Shown: positions 46,836-58,199, numbered from the stretch's first letter. The stretch: 64,000 nt of DNA from Chinchilla lanigera (GCF_000276665.1 NW_004955472.1:9107349-9171348); one strand, 5' to 3'. Made by a program: numbers and translations. Notes: generated by a model not told the origin, from the sequence alone.

Positions 46836-47112
46836 AAATGTTGAAAAGTAAAATAAAAAATAGAAATGAATTACTCAAAGACAACTATTACTAAACTTTG
46901 ACACATATCGCTGAGCATGTGTTATGTGTAATGTTTATATGTCTGAAGACGTGAGGCATCTCTAATTTTGTGCCTTATCTGTCCAGAAGTACAATTATAT
47001 CCTCTACCTTCAATGGCTCTTTGAACATCTTTTTTTCTATTATGAGGAAATGACATAATTTATAAAACAAATAATTTAAAAACTTATGAATTTTTAGAAA
47101 TCTACATACATG

Positions 47113-47213
47113 TTTTATTTTGTTTTGTTTTGTTTTTGTTGCCAGGAATTGAACTCAGGACCTTGAGATTGCCAAGCAGGCACTAGTGCCACTGAGCTAT
47201 CTTCCAGGCCCCC
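47113..47213 (-). mobile_element. ID-like SINE, minus strand
   Basis: Tail of TTTTG units, then gccaggaattgaactcagga, ccttgagattgccaagcagg, cactgagctatcttccaggc. A 15-bp duplication with one mismatch, aaatctacatacatg versus aaatctatatacatg, lies at 47098-47112 and 47214-47228. Confidence 0.9.
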
Positions 47214-47228
47214 AAATCTATATACATG

Positions 47229-48899
47229 AAAAGTGTATTTGTATATGTATTTGCTAACTATTACAACGTTCATTTAGAAAGATATTCATAAATTAAATGT
47301 TTTTGTTTAACGTATGTACATATTTTAATGCTGAAAATTGGAAAATGGATTCTTTCCACTGTTAAACTTTATTGCCATGTTAAATTATGGTGTTGATTCT
47401 TTTAAGAATTAACAATATCCATGAATTAAATTGTTCTGGACTTAGATTTGCTCTTATTCAATTTTTCACTCATCTGATGGTAAATTCAAGAAAAGGAATT
47501 TTTTCATCTTCTACTTTATATTCCAATACATATGGTATTTAAAAAGTAACCAGAAAATTTAATTCAGTTCAGTTCTAATTTTAATCCTGTTATCACTGAG
47601 TTGCAAATTCAGTGACATGAATTATTTTCTATAGCTCAGCCTGATTGCCTCTGTATGTCATCTTCATAAATCATTAAAATTTAAAATGTAAAGCAAGTAA
47701 TCCACTAAATGTTACAACTGTCTTTCCAACAACACGTACTACATACCCAGACCCTGCCTCTGGAATACTGAAAGTATGAATTATTGCCATTCCAAACACT
47801 TTCTAATTATTGTTCAATATTACAGTTGTCTACTGCTCAGAAAAATCCCACAGACTTTCACAAAATTCTGTATGATTCAAACTTGCATTACAACACAACT
47901 CTGGATTTGTGCTTTCCAATATGGAAGCTACTTTACACATGTGGCTATTAAACAGTTGGAATTATGTTATTGCACAGATGTCTGTTGAGTCTAAAATCCA
48001 TATCTGACTCTTACTTTTTTGAACATGGCTACCAGAAAGTTTTAAATCACATGTATGGTTCATATTCTATTTTGATCAGATGATAGTGCTTTTATGTGAA
48101 AAATCAAAAGCATCATTTATTTTAACTGGATAAGCTAATAAAATAATTAGATATCTTTGTCTATATACACTAGAAGAAGCAGCACATTGGAAGTCAGGTA
48201 TTAGGTCATGGTACTGCTGCAAAAAGTCTAAGTAAAGCCTATCACAGAAATCTTCAAGGCAGCTGCTGATGCTAGCAGTGTGCATTTATTTCTCAGAGCT
48301 GCAATAAAGTCCTGGTTGACAATTTTCTCTGGAAGTTTCTGACAAATAGCACGCACTGTTGTTTACATTTTTGTGATTTAACATCTCACGTAAATTACAC
48401 AGGTGCACATAAACATGCTCATTTGATAGCAGTAATTCCACTGCCACTAACATTAGTAAGTAACTCAATACAAGAAACAAGCTGGCACTAAATTTATTAC
48501 TCTTCTCCCTGGTTAATGTACTTGACTGACATTGTGGTGATTGGTAGTTACAGTTAATATCACATTTCAGTCTTGGAAGGAACAACTGCTGAACAATGCT
48601 TTTTAAAATGTTTTTCTTGTAGTTTTGTTTTATTAATCTATTCAGTTCTCTTTCTCTACATGGCTTTATTACTTTTTATATATTCCTGAATGGCTACATT
48701 CAGTTTATACATAATTTTTTACTTTTTTTTACAGCATATCATACAGATCATGTACTTTATTTGCGTTTTAAAATCATGGGTAGTGGTAAATTTTCATAGG
48801 GACATCAAACATTGACTAATGAAAAAAGTTACATCCCCGATTTCTTAAATTTTCTGTGTGGAAAATACATTAAAACAGTAGTTAGGAATCCCATACCAT
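47229..48899. other. Unique non-coding sequence
   Basis: Nothing recognised. Open frames up to 99 codons (for example 48286-48585, minus) lack known motifs. Confidence 0.45.
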
Positions 48900-49017
48900 A
48901 ATGCCACAATGCTACAATCAGGTGCTAGTAATACATACACACATATATATATATGCAAGAGAATCAATATGGAGTAAAAGAATCAGGTACTAGCACCTGA
49001 TTGTGACATGTGGCATT
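48900..49017. repeat. MITE-like inverted repeat, about 118 bp
   Basis: The left arm 48900-48930 (aatgccacaatgctacaatc and on) pairs with the right arm 48988-49017 with one indel and two mismatches; the inner 17 bp (acaatcaggtgctagta) match perfectly. The right arm also overlaps a short inner palindrome (aatcaggt/acctgatt). TA lies just outside each end (48899-48900 and 49017-49018), compatible with a TA target site. The 57-bp interior contains an (AT)n/(CA)n run. Confidence 0.55.
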
Positions 49018-49119
49018 AAAAAGTAACAACATGGACAGGTGTTTCTAAGCTATAAAATTCAGTTACTGAGGTATTAAAATAAAATCGAATATGGTAATTT
49101 ATACCTACAACAACTGGTA

Positions 49120-49205
49120 CTTCAAGACAAGGTGGAATATTAAAAGGGAAGGTGGAAAGGAAAGAAGAAAAGAGAAAGGAAATAAGCAAGAAAGTAGGGA
49201 AGGAA
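49120..49205. repeat. Purine-rich tract
   Basis: About 85 bp dominated by AAGG/GAAA units on the plus strand, with few pyrimidines (ggaaaggaaagaagaaaaga). Confidence 0.8.
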
Positions 49206-49232
49206 GGCCATTAGGATGTTATGATTATTATA

Positions 49233-49330
49233 AGTATTTATTGCACTTGATACTGTCTAGTTAGATCTTTACCTTATCTTATTATTCTCGTTTTACTTAT
49301 AGGAAAAACAAAGCAAAGAGGTGAAGTAAT
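49233..49330 (-). mobile_element. Possible MIR remnant
   Basis: Minus-orientation core: tatttattgcacttgatact, cttattattctcgttttact, ataggaaaaacaaagcaaag. Resembles the MIR 3' region. Weak. Confidence 0.4.
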
Positions 49331-50147
49331 TGGAGTATGTTTCTATCGTCAGCAGTACCATATAAACACTTGGCCACCACGCACTGACATACTGGTCCTT
49401 TGTGCTCTGTTACCAAGGTGGCAGTGAATGACATGACCCTAAACATGCAAGTAGACATAGGCAGGATGATTAGGAGAAGAATAAAGAACCACAATGATGA
49501 AGTCATGTCAAGGTAATTAGTTATAATCATAGTTGAGAAGAACATCAGAAAAGCTATAGCATCCAATAATATTAATTATAGATTAGTTAGTCTTTAAGTG
49601 GTTCCAAACATCATTTATTTTATCCTATAAATCTTATGACATCGATGTTAGTATTAGCAATGTACTCATCAGTCCTTCTAAAGTTTGAATAGTATATTCA
49701 AATGCAAATAAGAGTAGATGTCAAACGAAAGCATCTCTAATTCCAAATATGATCTATTAACTATTATGTAATGTTTCCAAACTAACTTTTGTCATCATAA
49801 AAATGATCAGAATAACCCCAAAGAATTAGTAATATAATTTTCTGAATGCTTTTGTCGAGATATTCAAAGGAAATACTCTGTATGATAGTAGGAACTATAA
49901 AAAAGTAATGTGTCCTCTTTTCTGAAAAATACTGAAGCAGAGAGGAACCACTGAGGTTATTTGGGAAAGGTTCCATTCCAGGGTGATAAACATGAAGGAA
50001 AGGACCAAAGTGAGACTGGTAAAGATAGACAGAAAAGATTGAAATTCTGAAACCATAGGGGCCATGTTTCACAGTAAGACACAAAGAGACAGTCACAATA
50101 ACCATTTGTTGCGCAGTCAGTCTATTAGTAGGAGGCACAAGAAATCT
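49331..50147. other. Unique non-coding sequence
   Basis: Nothing recognised. The 161-codon minus frame at 49782-50267 begins in the following SINE and has no motif, so it is not called a gene. Confidence 0.5.
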
Positions 50148-50161
50148 ATCTATCTGGATCC

Positions 50162-50243
50162 GGGGCTGGGGATTTAGCTCAGCGGGACAGCGCCTGCCTG
50201 GCAAGCGCGAGGTCGTGAGTTTGATTTCCGGTACCGGAAAACA

Positions 50244-50274
<31 letters not shown>
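50162..50274 (+). mobile_element. ID-like SINE, young copy
   Basis: ggggctggggatttagctca, gcgcctgcctggcaagcgcg, ggtcgtgagtttgatttccg, GTACCGG, then a tail of CAAAA units. A 14-bp duplication with one mismatch, atctatctggatcc versus atctacctggatcc, lies at 50148-50161 and 50275-50288. Confidence 0.93.
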
Positions 50275-50275
<1 letters not shown>

Positions 50276-50288
50276 TCTACCTGGATCC

Positions 50289-50659
50289 CATCCATTCTTC
50301 CTTGCTCCCACCTACCCTTTTTTAATGTGTGTGGCATAGAAAAGAAACTGTTCTGTACTTTCAGGTTGCATCATCCAGCGTATCATTTCCCTACAGTGCA
50401 AACTGGATGGAAGGAAGGGTTAGAGATTCTTACGAGCGATTGGCTGAGCTCAGAGCATACAGCTGACCGGCTGGCGTCAGAGTATGCAGTTGAAGATCTA
50501 AGTAAGAGTTGAGCTTAAGAAAAACTATGGAGTACAACAGACAGTCTCATAGATGATGCGTCTAAGAGCATCAAGGAGGAGGATACAGGGGCAAGAAGGC
50601 AAAACTTAAAGTAAGGAAAAGCATCAAAAGAATATTTCCATTTAATAGTGACATTCACT
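50289..50659. other. Unique non-coding sequence
   Basis: Nothing recognised. The 61-codon plus frame at 50327-50512 has no motif. Confidence 0.5.
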
Positions 50660-52443
50660 GTCTTCTTCCTTCACTTCTCTTTTTAGTGTCTATTGGCCAC
50701 TTACTAATCTGTTCTCCATTTCATAGCTTTGTCATTTCAAGAACACAAGAACACTATAGATGGGATCATGCAGTAGGTATCTTTTTAAGGTTGGATTCTC
50801 TTACTTAGTATTGATTCTCTTGCATATTTCATTAGTTTGTTCCTTATTGTTGCTGTTTGCTCCTTTCTAATTTCAGAGTAGTAAAAATGGTAGGGATGCA
50901 GCAAAGTTCGTTTAACCGTTCATTGGCTTGCTTTCAAATTTTGGCTATTATAAGTAAAGGTGCTCTAAAATTTATGTATAGGTTTCATGTGAACATAAGT
51001 TCATTTTCTTGAGATAAATGCTTGAGAGTGTAACTATGAACTCAGAGTAATTTCATGTTTAGTTTTCTTTTTTCATATTGTATGAATTATGGTAGCTGTT
51101 TTCTCCAAGGGATTGGTTCATTTAATACGACTTTCCAGATTTAAATAGAAAGAACTAATCATAGTGTTCTATTTTTGTCCTTCAGTTGTCTCCAGCAACT
51201 AGAACTTGCAGCAATATTCATTTCTTCCTGTTACTGAAATTTTCTATTTCTGTTTTTGTTGTCTGTCAGGCTTCTTAGAGATTAGCCAATTTCATGGCTA
51301 TTTTTTCAAAAAGCCAGCTCCTTTTGTCATTGTTTTTGCTGATGTTGTTCTGTTTTCAGCTTCAAATAGTCCTTCTCTTATCTCTAGTAATCCATTTTGG
51401 TTTCTAGGTCCTTGAAGGGAGAACTTACATTACTGATTGAAGACTTTTACTTTTTTTTTAGCACATGCCTTAGCACTAGCCCAAAAATTTTGATATGCCA
51501 TACTTTCATTTTCATTCAGGTTAATATAATTTTTTCCTTGGAATTTTCACTCTGATCTATGAATTATTTAGAACTGTTCTTATTAAGTATTTGAAAATTG
51601 TGCTTTTATCTTTCTGTAGTTGCCTTTTACTTTGATTCTGTTGTGTTCAGAAAGCAGACTGTGAAAGATTGCATTTTTTTCTTTTCAATTTGCTAAATTC
51701 AGTTATGTGCTGAGAATATTATCAGTCTTGGTATATATTCACATTGACACTTGCAAAGAATGTGTTATCTGCAACTGTTGAGAACAGTAATAATAATCAA
51801 TTCTTTGATGATATTATTTGGTTGTCTACACCCTTGCTGATTTATGTTTCATTATATCTGTTGTTGAAAAGATGTGTTTAATCATATATTTGATTTTACA
51901 TTTGTCTATCTCTTTTATCATTGTATCATCATTACTTCTTTCACATAAGTTGAAGCTCTGTTGTTTGGTGCATAAGCATTTACGATTGCTATGTTTCCTA
52001 AGTACATTACACATTTATAGCAGTGTGTACTCTTTTCTGTTTTCTAGTATTTTTGCTCTAAAGTCCATTTTATCTGATATTAATATATCCATTTCACTAT
52101 GTTTTAAAAAAATAATTGCATGATGTACTTTTTCCATCTTTTTAACTGGACTTTGTATTATTTTACAGTGAAATTTTAGCATACAGCATATATTTAACTT
52201 GTTATTTTTAGGTGCAATCTATCTTTTATTTGGTGTATTTAGACAATATTCATGTAATTTAATTATTGATGTGTTACAGGTTAATCTTGCTATCATGTTT
52301 GCTGTTTTCATTTTGCATGCTCTCTCTCTCTCTCTCTCTCTCTCTGAATTTTTCCTCTGCTTTCTTTTTCCTGACTTCTTATCAGTTTCTTAAGTATATC
52401 TTATAATTTCATTTTGATTTAACTGGCATTGGTTTTTTGTCTT
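50660..52443 (-). mobile_element. LINE-1 (old L1M-type) 3' end to ORF region, minus strand
   Basis: T-rich plus strand in the order of reverse-complement L1: ttctccatttcatagctttg, tctaatttcagagtagtaaa, ggtttcatgtgaacataagt (3' end), then aaaagccagctccttttgtc, ttggtttctaggtccttgaa, aagtatttgaaaattgtgct. Frames are broken throughout. The L1 is interrupted by the ID-like SINE at 52458. Confidence 0.72.
52320..52345. repeat. (TC)n microsatellite
   Basis: Pure TC run of about 13 units in the L1 segment. Confidence 0.95.
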
Positions 52444-52457
52444 TCTTTTTAATTGTT

Positions 52458-52576
52458 TTTTTTTGTTTTGTTTTGTTTTTGTTTTTTTTGGTTTTTCTCC
52501 GGTACCGGGAACCAAACTCATGACCTTGCGCTTGCCAGGCAGGCGCTTTTGCTGCTGAGCTAAATCCCCAGCCCCC
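52458..52576 (-). mobile_element. ID-like SINE, minus strand
   Basis: Tail of TTTTG/TTTTT units, tctccggtaccgggaaccaa, actcatgaccttgcgcttgc, caggcaggcgctttt, gctgctgagctaaatcccca, gccccc. A 14-bp duplication, tctttttaattgtt, lies at 52444-52457 and 52577-52590. Confidence 0.93.
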
Positions 52577-52590
52577 TCTTTTTAATTGTT

Positions 52591-53210
52591 AAATAAGAAT
52601 TTAATGCTACAAGATTCCAGATCTTGTATAAATATTATATGTAAATTATTTCCTCTGACATTACTCTAGCAAGAGGAATGGGTAGGGTAAAGGATCAGGC
52701 TCCTGAGCTGGCTGTGACTGACACCTGAGATAGAAAGGTCCCCTGTTACTGGTGGATGGAGGTTTAAATTCCAGTCCTCCTCCCTAAGTCTCTGCTGTCT
52801 GTGAGGACTAGAAATGCTTAAGTACTGTTTGTATATGGTTCCTGTGACAGAAGGGGTAGGGAGTGGGAGGAAAGTGGCTTCACTGCTACCAGGCAGTGGT
52901 GAAAGCTTTGCCTCTCTTGCAGACCTCCTCCAGTACCTCCGTCATTCGGAAAAAGAGGGGCACTTCATTATTTCTGGGGGTCAGTAAAAAGCAAATCTTA
53001 TGCTGTTTTCACTGACACTGCAGGACTGGAGCCTCACAATTGCTCAGTGCATGTGAAAGTCAGATTCCACTAGTCCTTCTGTGACATCAATTTAGAGGCA
53101 TGGTAGGGTGGGCCAGGGAAGGCAAAGATTAGGGTATTTGAATAATCTTTTTGAAAATGAAAATCTAGGATCCCATCATTTCTTCCTGGTTTTTTGTCAG
53201 TGTTAATGCA
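52591..53210 (-). mobile_element. Possible L1 5' region
   Basis: GC-richer sequence following the L1 body in the place of a minus-strand L1 5'UTR. The assignment is from position and composition only; alternatively it is unique DNA. Confidence 0.35.
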
Positions 53211-53218
53211 TGTGTGTG

Positions 53219-53252
<34 letters not shown>
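53211..53252. repeat. (TG)n microsatellite
   Basis: About 20 TG units with one CG interruption. Confidence 0.96.
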
Positions 53253-53499
53253 ATGTTTGGCTGGAAATAATCATTTGTTGTGGACTGAATGTTTTCATCT
53301 TCTCTAAATTTGTATGTTGAAGCCCTTAACTCCAGTGATCACATATAGGGATGAGGCCTCTGAGAGGTAATTAGTGTCAGTTGTGAGGATTGGCCATTAT
53401 GATGGATTAGCGATCTTTAAGGAGAAGTGAGAACACTCCCCAGACTGCTAATTGAACCTCGAGAATTCTGAGCTATGTCCTAGTCCTTACTTATAATTT

Positions 53500-53597
53500 T
53501 TTCATTTTGAGACAGCGTGTCAGCACTACATTGCCTAGACAACCTCAAACTTGTGAATGTCCTATCTCAATTTCTTTTTGTGTACAACCACCAAAAA
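53500..53597 (-). mobile_element. Old B1 SINE in MLT1 LTR
   Basis: Reverse-complement B1: ttttgagacagcgtgtcagc, ctagacaacctcaaacttgt, gaatgtcctatctcaatttc. Strongly diverged; limits approximate. Confidence 0.55.
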
Positions 53598-53718
53598 AGG
53601 CCATGTGAGGATACACCAAGAGGGTGGCCAGACACAAGCTGGGAAGCATACTCTCCAGAACACAGTGAGTTGATCTTAGTCTTCCCAGCTTCCAAAGCTA
53701 TGAGCAAGTTCTATTGTT

Positions 53719-53810
53719 TTGTTTTGTTTTGTTTTTTTGTACCAGGTATCAAACTCAGGTCCTTGCACTTGCCAGGCAGGCGCTTGTTCCGCTGGGCTGT
53801 ATCCCTGGCC
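53719..53810 (-). mobile_element. ID-like SINE in MLT1 LTR
   Basis: Tail of TTTTG units, gtaccaggtatcaaactcag, gtccttgcacttgccaggca, gctgggctgtatccctggcc. A perfect 14-bp duplication, caagttctattgtt, lies at 53705-53718 and 53811-53824. Confidence 0.94.
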
Positions 53811-53870
53811 CAAGTTCTATTGTTGAAGCTATCCGTTGTACAGTTATGAAAGTGCAAGCAGACTAGTACA

Positions 53871-54424
53871 TAGTTATTATGCAACATTTTTCCATCTTGT
53901 TAGGCTTTTACGTTCCTCTCCTGACCAGAAATAGGAGGCTCATGCTTGGACTTTTTTGTTTGTTTTTATTTGTTTCCATGTCTCATGTATCTTTGCATCT
54001 TGAGGTTTCTTAATCTGCAAGTCTAGGTATATAAGACAAAACTTAACCAAATGAGAACTCACTATCCAGGAGTTTCTTTGAGTTACAAGATTCTTAGCAG
54101 TCTGACTTCTTTCTATATTTTAGAACTCTTAGGTTTGTTTGATATAATTTCCGAGTATGTTAGTTGTATATGGGAGAAGGAATAGGGAAAAATATACTAA
54201 TTCAGGCTTTCTTGAACTCATCTTCTATGTTCTAATGTTTAGAAAATTGTGAATTCACAAATACAATATGACTATTAACTGGAATATGTAATAAATATCC
54301 TATTCACCATGCTACATAATGAATTTATTAGATAATGAAAGCATACTTATACTTAATTACAAAGTACTATTAACTAATATAGTTAATGAGTGTTCTCTTT
54401 GTAGGTAATCTGATACATTTTGCA
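53871..54424. other. Unassigned AT-rich sequence
   Basis: Possibly a further old L1 piece, but nothing diagnostic is visible. Confidence 0.4.
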
Positions 54425-54610
54425 TTGACTAATATAGTTTGTACAGCAACCTTATGTGATAGGAACTTGTATTTTTGTGTTAAAGATAAGGAAACTGAGG
54501 CTTCTGGAAGGTAATTAGATTTTTTAAAAGTCTTTTATGCATCTAGAAAAAGCCAGAAACACCCTTTGAATCCAGACAGTTTAACTTCAGAGCTGATGCT
54601 TCAAACAGCT
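54425..54610 (-). mobile_element. MIR SINE, minus strand
   Basis: Reverse-complement MIR: gcaaccttatgtgataggaa, taaagataaggaaactgagg, ttctggaaggtaattagatt, and tttgaatccagacagtttaa. The 'gaaactgaggc' core is well kept. Confidence 0.7.
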
Positions 54611-54689
54611 ATGTTTGTGCACATTTGATTCCTCTGCCAATAAGGGTCAATCTGCCTTTCTCCGCTTAAAAGCTCATTCTGAAATGAGC

Positions 54690-54975
54690 ACCTTTTAAAG
54701 CTCATTTTAAAGTTCAGCCTAAATAGAAAATTCTTTCAATGAAATCTTCCTTAAAGCCATAACTGATCCTTTCATATTCTCTTCTGTAATTCTTTAGTCA
54801 CACCATTTCTAGGCTCAGATATTTCCATCTTCTGCCAGTTTGTTCATCTCTTGCCTTTACTGCTTCCTCCTTGATGGGGGACACTGTACCTCATTCATCT
54901 TTATGCCGTCATTACTGACAGTTGGGGGTTACTCACTGACTATTGACTGGAACTGATAAAATAAATAGACAAGTT
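54690..54975 (+). mobile_element. L2 LINE 3' end remnant
   Basis: ccttcctccttgatggggga-type block (ctgcttcctccttgatgggg), then acactgtacctcattcatct and a 'aactgataaaataaatagac' end. Order and sense fit the L2 3' region; heavily diverged. Confidence 0.4.
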
Positions 54976-55254
54976 GGATTTATCAATCAAAATGTAACAA
55001 AGTATATAATAACCTTATCCTGTAGGAAAGGGACTTAGTAAATCTAGATCCAACTGTAGAGCATAACAGTTAGCATAGGTATATAATGAGAATTTTTATT
55101 GTAAATTAAACAGCACTGAGAACACAGGTCCTGTAGAATATAAAATATATTCCCTTTAGTGACCCTGAGATCCATTTAATAAGTATTACTGTAAGTAGAA
55201 AACAATGGGGAGCTTGCAAACCACATATTTTTTGCTCAAATTCTTTTATGTTTT

Positions 55255-55390
55255 CTTATTCTAACTGTATGGACTTGGGCACAGTCATTTACAATCCAGG
55301 AGCCTCAGATTTTCCATCTGGAAAAGAAGAAAGATTTCTACCTCATTTTGAATACTGGTATTAAATGAGTTCACTGTGTAGAAGATGACT
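55255..55390 (+). mobile_element. MIR SINE
   Basis: ttctaactgtatggacttgg, gcacagtcatttacaatcca, gagcctcagattttccatct, ggaaaagaagaaagatttct, acctcattttgaatactggt, attaaatgagttcactgtgt. These follow the MIR core order on the plus strand. Confidence 0.7.
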
Positions 55391-55689
55391 CATGCAAAGT
55401 AACATCTCATCTGTTCCCCTACTGATTAACTTCCAACCTTAAAAGTCGCTTACTCTGGATGGATTTCCTCCAAAATCCGGCAACAACAACATGCAGTAGG
55501 AATACTTGTAGTAAGTGTGGAGTTGTATTCTCCAGTGACGAAATCTAAGGAGATTAAAGATTAACCCCAATATTCGTTTTAAAATTAGTAATGGCTTTCT
55601 AATTATTGAACAAGTTGATTTGGATCACACATTTGCATTTTTTATTAAAATTGTCTGCTAAAACCATGCCTTTTAAATGTATTTTAAAA
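55391..55689. other. Unique non-coding sequence
   Basis: Nothing recognised. Confidence 0.45.
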
Positions 55690-56220
55690 TGAAAGGTGTT
55701 ATATATATGTACAATGTACAACATGACTTTTGATATATGTATATACTATGAACTGGTTGAATTGAAGTGTTTAACATTTTTATTACCACACACATTTATC
55801 AATTGCTTTGTGGGTACAGTACTGCCTTAGCACCTTTCAAGTGTACAATATATTGGTATTTATTGATTGATCTATTTTAAATTTTTTTCAAATGCTGAGA
55901 TCAAATGTAGTGCCTGAAGGCTGCTAGGCAGGCAGCTCTACCACTGAGCCACGCTCCCAGCATCACGCACTGTTATTAAGTACAATCCCCTCATCACGCA
56001 GTAGCTCTCTTTGCCTTATTCTTTCCACCTAACTGAAATTTTCTAACCTTTGAGTAGCATCTCCCAAATCCTTTCATCTACCCAAAGCTCTCAGATTTCT
56101 ATTTCCTGCTTCTATGAGTTTGACGTTTTGTATTCCACATATAAATGGGATCTCATGTTATTTGTCTTTTGCTCCTGACTTCTTTCGCTTAATGTCATTT
56201 TTGCATTTTTCTCTAAGTTT
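55690..56220 (-). mobile_element. Old LINE-1 3' end, minus strand
   Basis: Reverse complement of an old L1 3' part: tttatcaattgctttgtggg, caagtgtacaatatattggt, ttctatgagtttgacgtttt, gtattccacatataaatggg, ttcgcttaatgtcatttttg. A small tRNA-derived SINE relic (about 55895-55965) is inserted in it. Confidence 0.7.
55895..55965 (-). mobile_element. Old tRNA-derived SINE fragment
   Basis: tgctgagatcaaatgtagtg, aggctgctaggcaggcagct, ctaccactgagccacgctcc, cagc: the reverse complement of a tRNA-type (ID-like) SINE body, much diverged and without a clear tail. Confidence 0.6.
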
Positions 56221-56900
56221 TTCTCCTAGGATCTTCCAGGCTTACAGGATGAGACTTCTGGAAAATAGAGCCTGGAAAGGCTAACAGACTGTTGGAGAGC
56301 AGGGCAGACAACTATCCATACTCTTCTGGTTCCTGTTTTGAAGTGTTACCCTGGTCTCTGTAATGCCAGTTGGAATTCATGGTTCAAGCATCTTTACTGA
56401 CTGCAAATGGTAGACACGCTATCACACAACTGCTTGCTGTTGCTTTTGTTCTGATTTTTGTTAAGACTTTTCTTTTTAGAAGTGGTCTTTCTGAGTACAT
56501 AATTACTACAGGAGATATGAAAGAAGAGAGGTCAGATTTTAAGAAATACCATTAGAATTATTCTTCAAAATAACATAAAACTGGTTTGAATGATGAGTAA
56601 GCTATACTTGTATGTGGCAGGTGGCAAGATGGTCAGGAATAAAATAATGGGTAGCACTTAAATAAACAGAAATGTATTTCCTCGAGTAATTTACAGGGTT
56701 GAAGGACAAATGAATCTAAACACTCAAATAATACTTTAAAGATTATACATCTTACAGTTGACAGTCCTTTTTAAAATATAGAAATATAAAAATGATGTCT
56801 TCCAGATTCTAATATTCACAAAGCGTTTCAAATACAACCTGTATGAAGTTGAACATTTTGTACATGTCCTTTGTTATTTTAGGACTCTCCGCATGCTGTG
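56221..56900. other. Unique non-coding sequence
   Basis: Nothing recognised. The 61-codon plus frame at 56370-56555 has no motif. Confidence 0.5.
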
Positions 56901-56929
56901 TATGGAATATGTGTGTTTCTCCTTACCTC

Positions 56930-57180
56930 CAAGTGCGTTGGGAGGTGATCACATCATAAGACTGGAGCCTTCATGAGCAGGATTTGTGCTTTTCTGCTTC
57001 TGTGATTTTTCGCCCCAATCCATAACATAAGTTTACAGAAGGAAGAAAGTCATCAGTGAGAAAGCAGACCTTCAGCAGACACCATAGACTCTGAAATTGT
57101 GAGAAATAAATTTCTGTCATTTGTAAAACTCTCAGCATATGGTATTTTGTTAGAGTGCACCTACAGGGTAAAAGCATTAT
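56930..57180 (+). mobile_element. MLT1-like LTR 3' part
   Basis: ctctgaaattgtgagaaata, aatttctgtcatttgtaaaa, ctctcagcatatggtatttt, gttagagtgcacctac. This is the well-known MLT1-type LTR 3' end with its AATAAA signal. The upstream half is less clear. A minus frame at 56971-57177 is a chance reading. Confidence 0.65.
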
Positions 57181-58199
57181 CTAACTTAATTACATAACAT
57201 TAATTCCCGAGTAAGAAATATCAGATTAATCTCTGTGCTGCCAAAGAGAGGACAAGAAATATCAGAGTGGTGTGATTATTTATCAGGCCACAGATGTGGC
57301 TGTTCACCAGGTCTGGTAAATTTCCTTTGAAAGCGTTGCTGTACTGCCACCTCTGTCGGGACCGGGCATGTACTGCTCTTGCCCAGCCCTTTGCAGTAGT
57401 GTCTGCTTCAGATCACACAGTTTTCTGCAATGGTGCTTTTTCTTTCTCCTTCAGCATAGACACTTACTTATTTGAGCTTGTTATGCAGTTTATTTTACTG
57501 TTGGACAGCGTCACAGAATAAAACGTGTGTATCCTAGCCTCTTTGACAAGCAAATGAAATGAAAGTTTTGAAGCTAAATTATTGACAAGTAGGAGATAAG
57601 TACAAATTATATGAGTAATTTGGGGATATGTTCTTAAAAAGGAGACGATGTACTTTTCTCATTTTCTTCCTTTTTTTGTGACCATGTAGAGTATAGACGT
57701 GAAGGCTGGAATCATTCTAAATCATAACATAAGTGCCCGAAGTTGAGGATGATAAAGCAATAATACAGAAAAAAATTTGAGTCTTTGTCAATTAGAGAAC
57801 CATTTTGATAACCCTAAGTTGAAAGTATTCATATTTCCTTTTATTTAAAATACTGTTTCTTGGGTCTTATAATTTGCGGTTGAATAAAATCATAAAACTC
57901 ATAACCCGTTAGCTACTTTCTTTACCTCACTTTAGTTTTGTCTAGAAGAAATGCTGCTATTGACCATCCCTTTTGAAACATAAACATCATCATGATGTTC
58001 TTGTGTTTAACACCTCTCAGTTATAGAAAAGTCAGAATTATTGCTAAAGTTGCAAAAGTCCGTCTTATTTTAATATTATGTCTTTGCTGTTCCAGCACGT
58101 GCTACAGCATGCTTATTCCCTAATCTGAAATACTTGTTTCCTAAGTATACTATGCTGTTTACTTCCATAACTTCTTAAGCTGTAGAGAGATGATCCTAT
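57181..58199. other. Unique non-coding sequence
   Basis: Nothing recognised. The 75-codon plus frame at 57294-57521 lies in a CpG-bearing patch but shows no domain. Confidence 0.45.

Larger units (their letters stand above)
53278..53870 (+). mobile_element. MLT1-like MaLR LTR, interrupted
   Basis: Begins tgttgtggactgaatgtttt, with aatttgtatgttgaagccct, atagggatgaggcctctgag and aggtaattagtgtcag; later ggccatgtgaggatacacca and gtcttcccagcttccaaagc. This is the order of an MLT1-type LTR. A decayed B1 (53465-53595) and an ID-like SINE (53719-53810) interrupt it. The 110-codon plus frame at 53517-53849 crosses these inserts and is not a gene. Confidence 0.72.

Noticed and set aside
49782..50267. 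161-codon minus-strand open frame
   Set aside because: It starts inside an ID-like SINE and continues through unique AT-rich DNA without any recognisable domain, so it is a chance frame.
53517..53849. 110-codon plus-strand frame
   Set aside because: It runs across an old B1, MLT1 LTR and an ID-like SINE, so it has no gene character.
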